64,000 nucleotides of DNA, from positions 62,001 to 126,000 of the forward strand of contig NZ_LIVV01000009.1 in the NCBI RefSeq assembly GCF_001905825.1. Direction: 5' to 3'. Position 1 is the first letter of the stretch, and every line of letters starts with the position of its first letter. The notes below the pieces were generated by a model, which made no database searches, was not told where the DNA came from, and saw only the letters and a program-made list of their open reading frames with translations. Of this stretch, positions 1-8,262 are shown one piece after another. The position numbers and the translations under genes are program-made. The stretch is from Streptomyces sp. CB02009. Its GTDB lineage: Bacteria; Actinomycetota; Actinomycetes; Streptomycetales; Streptomycetaceae.

Positions 1-199
1 GCGAGCTGTCCTCGTCGTACGGGATGTAGGCGCCCCACCAGGCCCCGCACGGGGCGACGAGCACGGCGTCCGGGGTGCAGCGGTCGTCGCCCTCGGCGAG
101 GGTCGACCGGACCACCGCGCCGGCGGTCAGCACGCCGACGGCGGCCAGCGCGACCGCGAGGCGGGTCCGGCGGTTGCCCCGGGCCTGCCGGCCGGTCAT
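1..199 (-). CDS. secreted glycosyl-hydrolase-like protein, N-terminal part
   Basis: This is the first 66 residues of a gene that runs off the left edge. The ATG at 197-199 overlaps the stop of the upstream gene as ATGA, so the two are translationally coupled. The N-terminus has Arg residues followed by a hydrophobic stretch (LAVALAAVGVLTAGAVV), which looks like a signal peptide or anchor. Then comes CTPDAVLVAPCGAWWGAYIP; the GAWWGAY motif resembles the start of GH26-type mannanase/endoglucanase-like proteins of actinobacteria. The family call rests on that motif alone. Next to glycosyltransferase and deacetylase genes, a role in trimming an exported polysaccharide is an inference. Confidence 0.6.
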   Translation of the reverse strand, partial: MTGRQARGNRRTRLAVALAAVGVLTAGAVVRSTLAEGDDRCTPDAVLVAPCGAWWGAYIPYDEDSS

Positions 200-660
200 C
201 CGCCCCCACCGGTCCCTCGTTTCCGGAACTGCGGCGCACGGAGACGGAGCGGGCGGGTCCGGGAGGGTCGGGCGCCGTCGCGCTCGACGGCCCCGCGCGT
301 GGCGGCCGGCAGCGGGACCCCGGGCAGGGCGGCGACGACGCTCACGAAGAGGGCGAGGACGACGAGGAAGACGGTGAGCGAGAAGGCCTTCGCCAGGAAC
401 AGGGTGGTCGCGACGAGGGTGGCCACCGACAGGCTGACCGGCGCGGCAAGTGCCAGCGCCTCCAGCCGGGCGCCGGGGCGCAGTCCGAGCGGCTGCGGGA
501 GCAGCAGGGCCAGGCCGGGCGCGAGGACGACGAAGGCGAGGACGGGGATCCAGCGGGCCGGGGAGCCGCCGGGCAGCGCGGTCGCCGCGAGGGCGACCCA
601 TCCGGAGGCCGCGAGCGCGGCTCTGCGCTGGACGCGCGGGGTCAGGCGTGGGTGGGCCAT
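196..660 (-). CDS. small multi-spanning membrane protein, polysaccharide cluster
   Basis: This 154-residue protein has about four hydrophobic segments (around residues 15-30, 38-55, 70-92 and 93-113) and an Arg-rich, Gly-ending C-terminal tail. I do not recognise the family beyond a loose likeness to the membrane part of DUF1616-type proteins. The start is supported by a GAGGAG ribosome site ahead of the ATG. It lies in a minus-strand run with the downstream glycosyl-hydrolase-like gene (ATGA overlap) and the large membrane protein upstream, so a role in making or exporting a cell-surface glycan is likely but not shown. Confidence 0.55.
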   Translation of the reverse strand: MAHPRLTPRVQRRAALAASGWVALAATALPGGSPARWIPVLAFVVLAPGLALLLPQPLGLRPGARLEALALAAPVSLSVATLVATTLFLAKAFSLTVFLVVLALFVSVVAALPGVPLPAATRGAVERDGARPSRTRPLRLRAPQFRKRGTGGGG

Positions 661-852
661 GGCGTACCTGCTCCTCGTACGGGTGGGCCGACGGTCGGGT
701 CGTCGGCGGGGTGTGCGGCCGGTGGCGGGGGTGCGGGCGGTGTCGGGCGTTGCGGCGGGTGGCGGGGGTGGCGGGATGCGGGCGGTGCGGCGGGTGGCGG
801 CCGGTGGCGGGGTGCGGCCGGCGTGCGGCCGGGGGGGTGCGGGCGGTCGTGC
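661..852. repeat. G-rich low-complexity intergenic tract
   Basis: The space between two minus-strand genes holds imperfect reiterations of GCGGGTGGCGGGGGTGCGG-like sequence on the plus strand, with many runs of three or more G. No start with a ribosome site is visible. The repeats could form G-quadruplexes on the plus strand, which is the non-template strand for none of the neighbouring genes. No promoter or terminator is evident. Confidence 0.5.
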
Positions 853-2895
853 TCAGCCGGTGGTGGTGGGCCGGTAGCGCAGGACGAGCCCGTACCGGCT
901 CTCCTCCACGACCGCGAACAGCGGCGACGCCCTGAGCGCCGCGCCGAGGCGGTCGAAGCCGCCCGCCGGGAGGTAGCCCTCTCCGATGACCGCCTCGCCC
1001 TGGGTGGGGGTGAGGATCACATAGGCCGGGCGGCCCGCGGGGATGCCGCCCGCGAGGTAGCCGGCCGGGTCCTTCAGCATGCGGAGGTTCTCGTCGACCT
1101 CCTGCTCGGTGAAGAACCAGCGCTCGTACCGGTCGTAGCGGTAGTACGAGTCGGCGAACGCACCGGTCGCGGCGAGGATCAGCGCCCCCTCGGGTGCCCG
1201 GTCGAAGGCGCGGCGGGTGAGCGCGGTCTCGCCGGGCGGCGCGTAGTGCATGCCCTCCTTGCCGTAGTACGAGGGCAGGAATCCGGCGAGCATGGCGACG
1301 AGGGTGAGGGGCAGCGCGACGGTGGCCGTGCGGCGGGCGAGCGTGGCGGCGCGGCTCGCGGCCCCGGCGGCGGGGACGAGCGCGGCGGCCGCGAAGAACG
1401 CGGCGCCGGGAAGGCCGAAGAGGTAGACCCGGAAGATCATCTCGCCGCCGTAGTCGTTCACGGCGAACATCGGCAGCGGCGCGGCGGCGGTGAGCAGCAG
1501 CGGCAGCGCGCTGCGGACCAGCCTGCGGCGCAGGAGCACGGCGGCGGCGGCGAGACCGCCGAGGGCGAGCACCATCAGGATGTTGGCGCTGCCGACGAGT
1601 TCCGGGCCCGGCCCGGTGGGGTCGCCCGCGAAGCCGGGGCGCGAGTTGCCGAGCAGGTCGCCGGCCTTCTCGCGCAGGGTGCCGAGGGTCTCCAGGAACA
1701 GCTCCCGGCCCATGGTCAGGTTCCAGGCCAGCATGATCAGGCCGGTGACGGCAAGGAGCCCGAGGTTGCGGTAGCGCCGGGTGAGGCAGAGGGCGAAGAG
1801 GCTCGCGCACAGCATGATCGGGGTGAGCTGGTGCGAGGCGTTGATGGTGGCGATGATCGGGACGAGGAAGAGGACCGCGACGGCCCGCTGCCGGGTGGTC
1901 GTGGGCGGCGGCACGGCGGCGGCAGCCGGGTCGAGCGTGGCGCGGTCACGGAGCGCCCCCGCCGAGCCGGGCAGGACGAAGTGCCGGACGACGACGGCGA
2001 AGACGGTGAGGTAGAGCAGGTACGAGAAGCCCTGCGGGGAGAGGTAGTCCTGGCCCACCCAGTTCGCGAGCTGGAAGATCCACACCCCGGTCCACACGAG
2101 GCGCCAGTCGTCGCTGAACGTGCGGTAGACGAGTATCAGGACGGGGACGGTCAGCAGACCGAGCGCGACCGGCGCCCAGTTGATGAACGAGGCGGCGGCG
2201 TCCACCCCGAAGGCGCGGACGAGGGCGGCGTCCAGTGAGAAGAAGCCGGGCCACTGGTCGTAGGCGGACATGCCGCCGGAGAGCTCGGTCCCGGGGTGGA
2301 CGGTGCCCTGGTCGAGCAGTCTGCTGATGATCGCGTCGTGCTTGGACGCCCAGGCGTAGCGGACGGTGTCGTAGAGGATCGCGGGCGGCGCCTTCAGGGC
2401 GACGAGCATCGCCGCGCAGTAGGTCGCCGGCCAGAGGGGCGCGGTGCCGGCGCGACGCAGGGTGATGACGAACCCGCAGGTGAGGACCACGAGGGCGGCG
2501 TAGAAGGCGAGCGGGAAGCGGTCGAGGAGACCGAACTCGTCCATGCTCCGGAAGTCGATGCCGGGCAGCGCCCAGAGCCAGAGGGCGCCGGCGACGAGCA
2601 GCGGGAGCAGGTTGAGGGCGTCGGGGGACCGGAGGAAGGCGGCGAACCGGCCCCGGGGAGCGGCGGACCGCTCCCCCGCCGTCCGCTCCGCCGGCTCCCC
2701 CGCCGGTGCCGCCGGGGCCCCGGCCGTCCGCTCCCCCGCTCCGCGGGCCTCCGCCTCCCCGTCCGCGGCGGAGGGCTGCGGTGGCACACCGCTCCCGGTC
2801 ACCGGTGCGGGCCCCTGACGCTGCACGGCCTCTCCCCCCACGAACTGTCCTTTTCGACGAAGTACAGGAGAACCGGTTCGGTTCTGTTCGGGCAT
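853..2895 (-). CDS. large polytopic membrane protein, glycan assembly
   Basis: Up to 680 residues. An Ala/Pro/Glu-rich cytoplasmic N-terminus (about 85 residues) is followed by ten or more hydrophobic segments and a C-terminal soluble domain (roughly residues 560-680) with YYRYDRYERWFFTEQEVDE and a final beta-rich part. The layout fits integral membrane glycosyltransferases or polymerases of surface polysaccharide clusters (GT-C/Wzy-like), but I see no diagnostic motif. The start is uncertain: GTG codons at residues 19 (2841) and 24 (2826) have better purine-rich sequence ahead (AAAAGGAC and GGGGGGAGAGG) than the ATG at 2895. It lies with deacetylase, GT2 and acyltransferase genes on the same strand. 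Confidence 0.6.
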   Translation of the reverse strand: MPEQNRTGSPVLRRKGQFVGGEAVQRQGPAPVTGSGVPPQPSAADGEAEARGAGERTAGAPAAPAGEPAERTAGERSAAPRGRFAAFLRSPDALNLLPLLVAGALWLWALPGIDFRSMDEFGLLDRFPLAFYAALVVLTCGFVITLRRAGTAPLWPATYCAAMLVALKAPPAILYDTVRYAWASKHDAIISRLLDQGTVHPGTELSGGMSAYDQWPGFFSLDAALVRAFGVDAAASFINWAPVALGLLTVPVLILVYRTFSDDWRLVWTGVWIFQLANWVGQDYLSPQGFSYLLYLTVFAVVVRHFVLPGSAGALRDRATLDPAAAAVPPPTTTRQRAVAVLFLVPIIATINASHQLTPIMLCASLFALCLTRRYRNLGLLAVTGLIMLAWNLTMGRELFLETLGTLREKAGDLLGNSRPGFAGDPTGPGPELVGSANILMVLALGGLAAAAVLLRRRLVRSALPLLLTAAAPLPMFAVNDYGGEMIFRVYLFGLPGAAFFAAAALVPAAGAASRAATLARRTATVALPLTLVAMLAGFLPSYYGKEGMHYAPPGETALTRRAFDRAPEGALILAATGAFADSYYRYDRYERWFFTEQEVDENLRMLKDPAGYLAGGIPAGRPAYVILTPTQGEAVIGEGYLPAGGFDRLGAALRASPLFAVVEESRYGLVLRYRPTTTG

Positions 2896-2946
2896 TCAAC
2901 CACCGGACGGATCGCCGGAGTTGTCGATCTCGGGACACATCGGCAC

Positions 2947-3756
2947 TCAGCCGGCGAACTCGGGCCCCTTCACCAGGGCACGGGCCCTGCGGTACATCCG
3001 CCAGCCGACCGTGGGCAGCGAGTCGGGGTACGGCGCGGCCTTCGCGCCCCGTCCCTCCATCCACCGCTCGACGTCGGCGACGGTGTGACCGCGGCGCAGG
3101 ATCAGCCGGGCGATGCGGTAGATCTCGTCGGTCCCCGAGCTGAGCGCGTGGCGGACGGCGACGGCCGAGGTGTACCCGGCGGCCGCGGCGGCCCGCCGGA
3201 CGGCCGGGCTGTTGTAGCCGTGCGGGTAGGCGAGATGGCGGACCTCGTGCCCGAGGACGTCCTCCAGGACCGCCTTGGACTCCCGCAGTTCCCGCCGGAG
3301 GGCGGTCGGGGCCAGGGTGTCCAGCTGCGGGTGGGTGGCGGTGTGCGCGCCGACCTCCATCCCGTACTGCTCCAGGAGCGGCGCCTGGGCGAGGGTCATC
3401 ATCGGCGCGGGCGGCAGCAGACAGGGCCGGCCGCGGGTGATGGCCCCGGTGGTGAGGTACGCGGTGGACGGCAGGCCGCGGGCGGCGAGGGCCTCGGCGG
3501 TCGGCCCCACCAGATCGGCGAAGCCGTCGTCGAAGGTGAGGACGACGGGCCGGGGCGGCAGCGGGGCACCGGTGGCGACGTGCGCGGCGAGCGCGCCGAC
3601 GGTGACGGCGGTCCGGCCGCTCGCGACGATCGCGTCGAGCTGGGCGGCGAAGTCCTTCGGCGAGACGGTGAACTCGGCTATCCAGTCCGGGGGTTCCTCC
3701 ATCACGGCGTGGTAGAGGAGCACGGGTATGCGCAGGCGCGCGGCGGTGCCGGTCAT
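2947..3756 (-). CDS. polysaccharide deacetylase family protein
   Basis: The 269-residue protein has the NodB fold marks: IPVLLYHAV near the N-terminus, VVLTFDDGF (metal-binding Asp-Asp), GAHTATHPQL (metal-binding His pair) and LAYPHGY. It should hydrolyse N- or O-acetyl groups from an extracytoplasmic glycan; the substrate is not known. I chose the ATG at 3754-3756 because the sequence before it has no family character and because this ATG overlaps the stop of the upstream glycosyltransferase gene as ATGA. No clear signal peptide is seen. Confidence 0.88.
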   Translation of the reverse strand: MTGTAARLRIPVLLYHAVMEEPPDWIAEFTVSPKDFAAQLDAIVASGRTAVTVGALAAHVATGAPLPPRPVVLTFDDGFADLVGPTAEALAARGLPSTAYLTTGAITRGRPCLLPPAPMMTLAQAPLLEQYGMEVGAHTATHPQLDTLAPTALRRELRESKAVLEDVLGHEVRHLAYPHGYNSPAVRRAAAAAGYTSAVAVRHALSSGTDEIYRIARLILRRGHTVADVERWMEGRGAKAAPYPDSLPTVGWRMYRRARALVKGPEFAG

Positions 3757-5129
3757 CGGGCCACCGCCGAACCACCGCGCGGTGCCTGCGGACGGACCCG
3801 CGCGCTGTCCGTGGCGCGGGCCCGCGTACGGGACTGGGCGCGGGCCTTGGCGTATCCGATCGGTCCGTAGAGCATGCCGCGCCGCTCCAGCCGGGAGAGG
3901 GAGGCGGGCCACGGGTGGTGCTGGGTGCCGTGCTCGCCGGGGACGCCGCCCTCGGAGGTCTCCCCGCGCTGGGCGGTCATGGTCCGGGCGTGCGCGAGGC
4001 CGCGCGGCAGCCGGGCGAGCAGGGCGGGCAGCAGGCGGGGGCTGCGTACCAGGGTGGCAGTGAGGTACGCGGTGAGCCCGGCGCCGTAGCCGTACGCCTG
4101 GTTCCGCAGGTCCTGCCAGGTGTCGCGGTGGTGGTGCCAGACGAGGGCCTCGGAGGTGTAGCGGAGGCGGAAGCCGGCGGACAGCACGGCGACGAAGGCG
4201 TACAGGTCGTCGCCGCCGCGTGCGGCGGTGCCGGTGCCGGTGGCCGGGTCGAAACCGCCCGCCCGGCGCAGCGCGTCGACCCGGAAGGCCATGTTGGCGC
4301 CGGAGCCGAAGCTCCCCGCGGTGAAGGGGAAGAGCGGCTCGTCGGCGGGCGGGTGCGCCGGATCGTAGAGCCGGGGCGCGAAGCCCTTGGCGAAGCCGCC
4401 GTGGGATTCGAGGAGGATCTGGGCGGGGGTGCCGAGGCGGGCGGGCAGGATCAGACCGGTGGTGCAGCCGAGGCCGGGATCGGTGGCGAACGGCGCGGTG
4501 AGGGAGCTCAGCCAGCGCGGGTCGGCGATCACGTCGTCGTCGGTGAAGGCGACGACGGTCCCCTCGGCGGCCGCGAGTCCGGTGTTGTGGGCGGTGGCGA
4601 GACCGGGGGTGTCCTCGCGCACGTACCGGACGCGGTCGGTGTGGTCGGCGTACGTGCGGGTGACGAGCTCGTGGGTGGCTGCGGTGCGGGGCGCGTTGTC
4701 GACGACGACCAGTTCGAAGTCCGGGTGGTCCTGGGCGAGCAGCGAGTCGAGGGCGCGGGCGAGGGACTCGGGGCGCTCGCGGGTGGCGACGACGACGGAG
4801 GCGCGCGGCGGCGCGGGCGCGGCGGGGGCGGGGGCGGGGGCGGGGGGCCGGGCGGCGGCGAGGCGTTCCGCGTCGGTCCCGGGCCTCCCCGCCGCGGCGA
4901 GCCGCGGCCGGGCGAGTGCGGCGAGCACCTCCGCGGGGTCCTCGCCGGCGCGGACGGTCCCGACGACGGTGGCGGCGGGCCGGCCCCTGAGCCGTACGAG
5001 CGCGTAGACGTCACCGGGCACGACGGCCGGCGCGCCGGGCGCGGGTCGGAAGCCGAGGACGGGCCCGTCGGGCGCGTCGAGATCGAGCTCGGCGACCGAG
5101 AGGGGCCGGGGGGCGGGGGTGCTGCTCAT
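3753..5129 (-). CDS. glycosyltransferase family 2
   Basis: The 458-residue protein begins with a domain of about 110 residues unlike a transferase, then a Pro/Ala linker, then a GT-A domain with ASVVVATRERPESLARALDSL, FELVVVDNAP, FTDDDVIADPRWL (DDD-type metal motif) and GANMAFR. The C-terminal third (about 330-458) includes AYLTATLVRSPRLLPALL and basic sequence that may touch the membrane. It would transfer a sugar from an NDP-sugar to a surface glycan. It overlaps the deacetylase gene by 4 bp, so one transcript with coupled translation is expected. Confidence 0.88.
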   Translation of the reverse strand: MSSTPAPRPLSVAELDLDAPDGPVLGFRPAPGAPAVVPGDVYALVRLRGRPAATVVGTVRAGEDPAEVLAALARPRLAAAGRPGTDAERLAAARPPAPAPAPAAPAPPRASVVVATRERPESLARALDSLLAQDHPDFELVVVDNAPRTAATHELVTRTYADHTDRVRYVREDTPGLATAHNTGLAAAEGTVVAFTDDDVIADPRWLSSLTAPFATDPGLGCTTGLILPARLGTPAQILLESHGGFAKGFAPRLYDPAHPPADEPLFPFTAGSFGSGANMAFRVDALRRAGGFDPATGTGTAARGGDDLYAFVAVLSAGFRLRYTSEALVWHHHRDTWQDLRNQAYGYGAGLTAYLTATLVRSPRLLPALLARLPRGLAHARTMTAQRGETSEGGVPGEHGTQHHPWPASLSRLERRGMLYGPIGYAKARAQSRTRARATDSARVRPQAPRGGSAVAR

Positions 5130-5207
5130 CGGGGGTCTCCCCAGAGACGTACGGAGGCGGGTGCGGGTGGGGCCGGGCCGTGTGGGCGGGGCCGGCGGGG
5201 CGGGTAC

Positions 5208-5273
5208 GGGCGATGCGAGTGGGGCTGGTGGCGTTGGTGGGGCTGGTGCGGGCGATGTGAGTGGGGCTGGTGG
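5208..5273. repeat. two 24-bp direct repeats, period 42
   Basis: The sequence GGGCGATGCGAGTGGGGCTG with its next four bases occurs at 5208-5231 and again, with one C-to-T change, at 5250-5273. Shorter GGGGCTGGTG units fill the space between. This lies upstream of the minus-strand glycosyltransferase gene (start 5129) and would be in its leader or promoter region. Confidence 0.7.
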
Positions 5274-5316
5274 GGCTGGTCCGGCCGCCGAAGCGGACGG
5301 CGGCGCCGTGATGGGG

Positions 5317-6408
5317 CTAACGGTGGCCCCGCAGACGGGCGAGACCGTTGAGGGCGGCGCGCCCGCGGGCCGCGAGGGCGGGCCGGGTGCGGACGAAGCG
5401 GTGCACGCGCAGCGGGGGCTCCCGGCGCAGCCAGTGCACCGCGCCCAGCAGCCCCGGCCGGACGACGGCGCCTTCGTGCACCGTCAACTCCCCCGTCTTC
5501 AGGGCGTCCTTGTACTCGGCGGCGCCACGGCCCAGGTCCAGCATCCCGATCCCGGCGGCGGCCGCGGCCTCGGCCATCCGCAGATGGAGGACGAGGCCCG
5601 GCGAGTACTTCGCGAACTCGGGGTCGTACGCCGGGAACCAGCAGGACAGCACGGTCCGGGACCGCAGCCCGAAGTGGGCGGCGACCGGGCGCTCCCCCGC
5701 GTACAGCACGGACAGGACACCGGAGCAGCCGGGCGTACGGAGCGTGTGGAGGCGGCGGACGAGCGCGCTGATCCACTCCTGGGCGAACCGGTCGCCGCGG
5801 CCCGTCCTGCGGTACTGGGCGGACTTCCACGCCATGAGCGTGCGCAGGGCCGCCGGATCGCGCTCGTCGAAGACGAAGCGCAGCTCTCCGTCCGCCTGCC
5901 GGCCGAGCTTGCGCTCCTTGGCGAGGGTGGTCCTGAGGAACTTGGGCGACTGGACGCGGAGCAGGGCCTCGTAGGCCGCGTACCCCTCGCCGACGTCGAT
6001 CACGGGCGAGGCGAAGGACTCGGTGGCGGCGCCCTCGAAGACCGGCTGGCCGTCCTCCAGGTTGTCGAACCGCCAGACGGCGAGACCGCAGGCGCGCAGC
6101 AACACCCGTGCGCCCGGCCGCAGTCCGGAGCGCAGGACGGCCCCCTGGCTGTCGGAGACCCCGAAGCCGATGGCCCGGCCCCCGCCGAGGAGGCCCTTCT
6201 CGTACGGGAAGAAGCCGACCGGCTCGCCGTCCTCCCACCAGACGGCGACCCGCGCGCGCGGGCGGACCTCGGCGACCGCGCGGGTGAACTCCGGCTCCAT
6301 GAAGGGGTTCGCGGGCCCGCCGGCCTTGGCGCGCAGCTCCCGCCACGCCTCGGTCTCGCGCTCGCTCAGCTCCCCCGGCCGCACGACGCGCACGTTCACA
6401 GCACTCAC
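5317..6408 (-). CDS. FemAB/BioF2-like GNAT acyltransferase
   Basis: The 363-residue protein starts VSAVNVRVVRPGELSERE. Features include FMEPEFTRAVAEV, VAVWWEDGEPVGFFPYEKG, the middle FLRTTLAKERKL, and a C-terminal GNAT-like part with SVLYAGERPVAAHFGLRS and LDLGRGAAEYKDALKTGE. These match the BioF2-like acetyltransferase family common in actinobacterial exopolysaccharide clusters, where it is thought to acylate sugars or peptides. GTG at 6406-6408 was chosen for the GGGGGG ribosome site 7 nt upstream; an in-frame start 11 codons earlier lacks one. It is the first gene of the minus-strand glycan cluster. Confidence 0.8.
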   Translation of the reverse strand: MSAVNVRVVRPGELSERETEAWRELRAKAGGPANPFMEPEFTRAVAEVRPRARVAVWWEDGEPVGFFPYEKGLLGGGRAIGFGVSDSQGAVLRSGLRPGARVLLRACGLAVWRFDNLEDGQPVFEGAATESFASPVIDVGEGYAAYEALLRVQSPKFLRTTLAKERKLGRQADGELRFVFDERDPAALRTLMAWKSAQYRRTGRGDRFAQEWISALVRRLHTLRTPGCSGVLSVLYAGERPVAAHFGLRSRTVLSCWFPAYDPEFAKYSPGLVLHLRMAEAAAAAGIGMLDLGRGAAEYKDALKTGELTVHEGAVVRPGLLGAVHWLRREPPLRVHRFVRTRPALAARGRAALNGLARLRGHR

Positions 6409-6523
6409 CTGCCGACCCCCCGGTCTACCCCCTGAGCACAACCAGGACAGGACGGTACCCGTCCGCGGTCACCCGTGGCAGGGATACTGGGCCTTTCCGT
6501 GACCAACCCGTGAAGGAGGGGAC

Positions 6524-7219
6524 ATGCCGGGGATCCGTGGTGATCAAGAGGCGCTCGGGGTGGACGAGTTGGAGATCATCGGGTGGGGCAGGACCGCGGA
6601 CGTGTACGCGCTGCCGGGGGACGACCCGTGGGTGCTGCGGCGCAACCGGGACGGCGGCGGCACCGCCCGGGAGGCCGAGGTCATGGCGCGGCTGGCGCGC
6701 CAGGGCTACCCGGTCCCCGCGGTGCTGCGCGCCGAGGGGCCCGATCTGGTGATGGAGCGCCTCGCGGGGCCGTCGCTGCTGGACGCCCTGCTGGCCGGCG
6801 CGTACGAACCGGAACCGGCGGGCCTGCTGATCGCGGAACTCCTGGCGGGGCTGCACGCGCTGCCGGGGTCGTCTGTGTCGCACCTGGACCTGCACCCCGG
6901 GAACGTCCTCCTGACGGCGGGCCGGGGGCCCGTCGTCATCGACTGGGAGACGGCCGAGGAGGGGCACCCGCCGGGCCTCGACCACGCGATGTCGGCGCTG
7001 CTCCTCGCGGAGGTGGCGGTCTCACCGGCCCCGTACGCCCCGGGGGCCCGGGCCGGCCTGGCCGCGCTCCTGTCGGCCGCGAAGGCCCCGGTCCTGCCGC
7101 ACGTCGGCGAGGCACGGGCCCGCCGCGCGGTGAACCCGTGCCTCACGGGCGAGGAGGCGGCCGCGGTGGGCGCGGCGGCGGACCTGGTGACGGAGCTGGC
7201 GGCGCCCCGGGAGGCGTGA
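6524..7219 (+). CDS. APH-fold small-molecule kinase
   Basis: The 231-residue protein has the choline/aminoglycoside kinase marks: a nucleotide-binding WGRTADVYAL start, HLDLHPGNVLL (catalytic HxDxxxxN) and VVIDWETA (metal-binding Asp). LVMERLAGPSLLDAL is the usual hinge region. It is short for the family (often 260-300), mostly in the helical C-lobe. The substrate cannot be told; APH-like proteins in Streptomyces act on many compounds besides antibiotics. AAGGAGGGGAC precedes the ATG. The gene is divergent from the glycan cluster and appears to be a single unit. Confidence 0.85.
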   Translation: MPGIRGDQEALGVDELEIIGWGRTADVYALPGDDPWVLRRNRDGGGTAREAEVMARLARQGYPVPAVLRAEGPDLVMERLAGPSLLDALLAGAYEPEPAGLLIAELLAGLHALPGSSVSHLDLHPGNVLLTAGRGPVVIDWETAEEGHPPGLDHAMSALLLAEVAVSPAPYAPGARAGLAALLSAAKAPVLPHVGEARARRAVNPCLTGEEAAAVGAAADLVTELAAPREA

Positions 7220-7407
7220 GCGGCACGGTCCTCCTCCCGGGCCGCCGAAACCCGGTGGCCCGACGCCCGGCCCCGTCGGTAGCGTCGGGGCACCGCAGAC
7301 CGCGCCCCGCGGCTGTGCCCTGCGCGCCTGTGCCTCATGCGCGTCCGCGCGCCCGTGCGCCCGTGCGCCCGTGCGCCCGTGCGCCCCGCGAGAGAGAAGT
7401 GAGTTCC

Positions 7408-7764
7408 GTGACCGCCGCCCACCGCCCGACGACGACTCTGTGGCGCCCCACCGGCCCGACCGAGCTGGACCTCGTGCGGGAGCTGGAGTGGCGGGCCTGG
7501 CCGCCGCGGCTGCCGGAGCAGCCGATCTTCTACCCGGTCCTCGACGAGGAGTACGCGGTGATGATCGCGCGCGACTGGAACGTCAAGCACTCCGGCGCCG
7601 GTTTCGTCACGCGCTTCGAGGTCGACACGGAGTTCCTGCGCAGGTACCCGGTCCGGCAGGCGGGCGGCCGGACGATTCTGGAGCTGTGGGTGCCGGCCGA
7701 GGAGCTCGACGCGTTCAACGCGCACATCGTGGGCCGCATCGAGCTGGTTCACACCTTCCGCTGA
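7408..7764 (+). CDS. ADP-ribosylation/crystallin J1-annotated small protein
   Basis: This 118-residue protein (FYPVLDEEYAVMIARDWNV, FVTRFEVDTEFLRRYPV, ILELWVPAEELDAFNAHIVG) matches a conserved actinobacterial family usually labelled ADP-ribosylation/crystallin J1. The label is historical and the function is unknown. I chose GTG at 7408 because AGAGAAG lies about 8 nt upstream; a GTG at 7399 is also possible. The same frame stays open far upstream, but that part overlaps the kinase gene and has no coding character. Confidence 0.72.
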   Translation: MTAAHRPTTTLWRPTGPTELDLVRELEWRAWPPRLPEQPIFYPVLDEEYAVMIARDWNVKHSGAGFVTRFEVDTEFLRRYPVRQAGGRTILELWVPAEELDAFNAHIVGRIELVHTFR

Positions 7765-7859
7765 GCGTCGGCTCGCTAGGGTGCGTCCATGGGAGCACTG
7801 ACGACCGTCGAACCCGGGAACGAGTCCTGCGCGCCGCGCCCGCCGGAAGGGGGCCGTCG

Positions 7860-8213
7860 ATGACGGTCCGCCGCGCGGTCCCCAACCTCAGGACCGCCGC
7901 CCCCGGGGAGAACCGCGACTTCTACACGCTGCTCGGGTTCGAGGCGGTGATGGACCACGGCTGGATCGCCACCCTCGCCTCCCCGTCGGCCCCCACGGCC
8001 CAGATCAGTCTGATGACCCACGACCTGACCGCCCCGGTCACCCCGGACCTGAGCGTGGAGGTCGACGACGTGGACGCGGCGTACGCGGCGGTCCGCGCGT
8101 CCGGCGCCGAGATCGTCCACCCCCTGACCGACGAGCCCTGGGGCGTGCGCCGGTTCTTCACCCGCGACCCGGACGGCCGGGTGGTCAACGTCCTGAGTCA
8201 CCGGTCCTCCTGA
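7860..8213 (+). CDS. VOC superfamily protein (glyoxalase/dioxygenase-like)
   Basis: The 117-residue protein covers one VOC fold: an N-terminal beta-alpha unit (FYTLLGFEAVMDHGWIATLAS), then DLSVEVDDVDAAYAAVRASGAEIVHPLTDEPWGVRRFFTRDPDGRVVNVLSH. The usual metal ligands are partly present (E in LSVEVDD) but the N-terminal His is not obvious, so it may be a binding or resistance protein rather than an enzyme. The last codons lie within the first of three 16-bp repeats. Confidence 0.75.
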   Translation: MTVRRAVPNLRTAAPGENRDFYTLLGFEAVMDHGWIATLASPSAPTAQISLMTHDLTAPVTPDLSVEVDDVDAAYAAVRASGAEIVHPLTDEPWGVRRFFTRDPDGRVVNVLSHRSS

Positions 8214-8240
8214 GTCACCGGTCGTCCTGAGTCACCGGTC
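8191..8240. repeat. three 16-bp direct repeats, 17-bp period
   Basis: TCCTGAGTCACCGGTC occurs exactly at 8191-8206, 8208-8223 and 8225-8240. The first copy includes the end of the VOC coding region and the second contains its stop codon. Such identity suggests recent slippage or duplication. Each copy contains GGTGACTC on the minus strand. The array lies between convergent genes. Confidence 0.9.
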
Positions 8241-8262
8241 CCAGGTCCTGGCCTGGCCGGCC

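Noticed and set aside
661..852. A short G-rich gene between the membrane protein genes
   Set aside because: Frames exist but give only Gly/Arg/Val/Ala repeats and no ribosome site was found.
652..2238. Plus-strand 528-codon frame at the left edge
   Set aside because: It runs opposite the large membrane protein and is Gly/Glu/Arg-rich without any motif.
6583..7407. Upstream extension of the crystallin-J1-like gene
   Set aside because: The open frame overlaps the APH-fold kinase gene and is Gly/Arg/Pro-rich there. Coding character begins only near 7399-7408.
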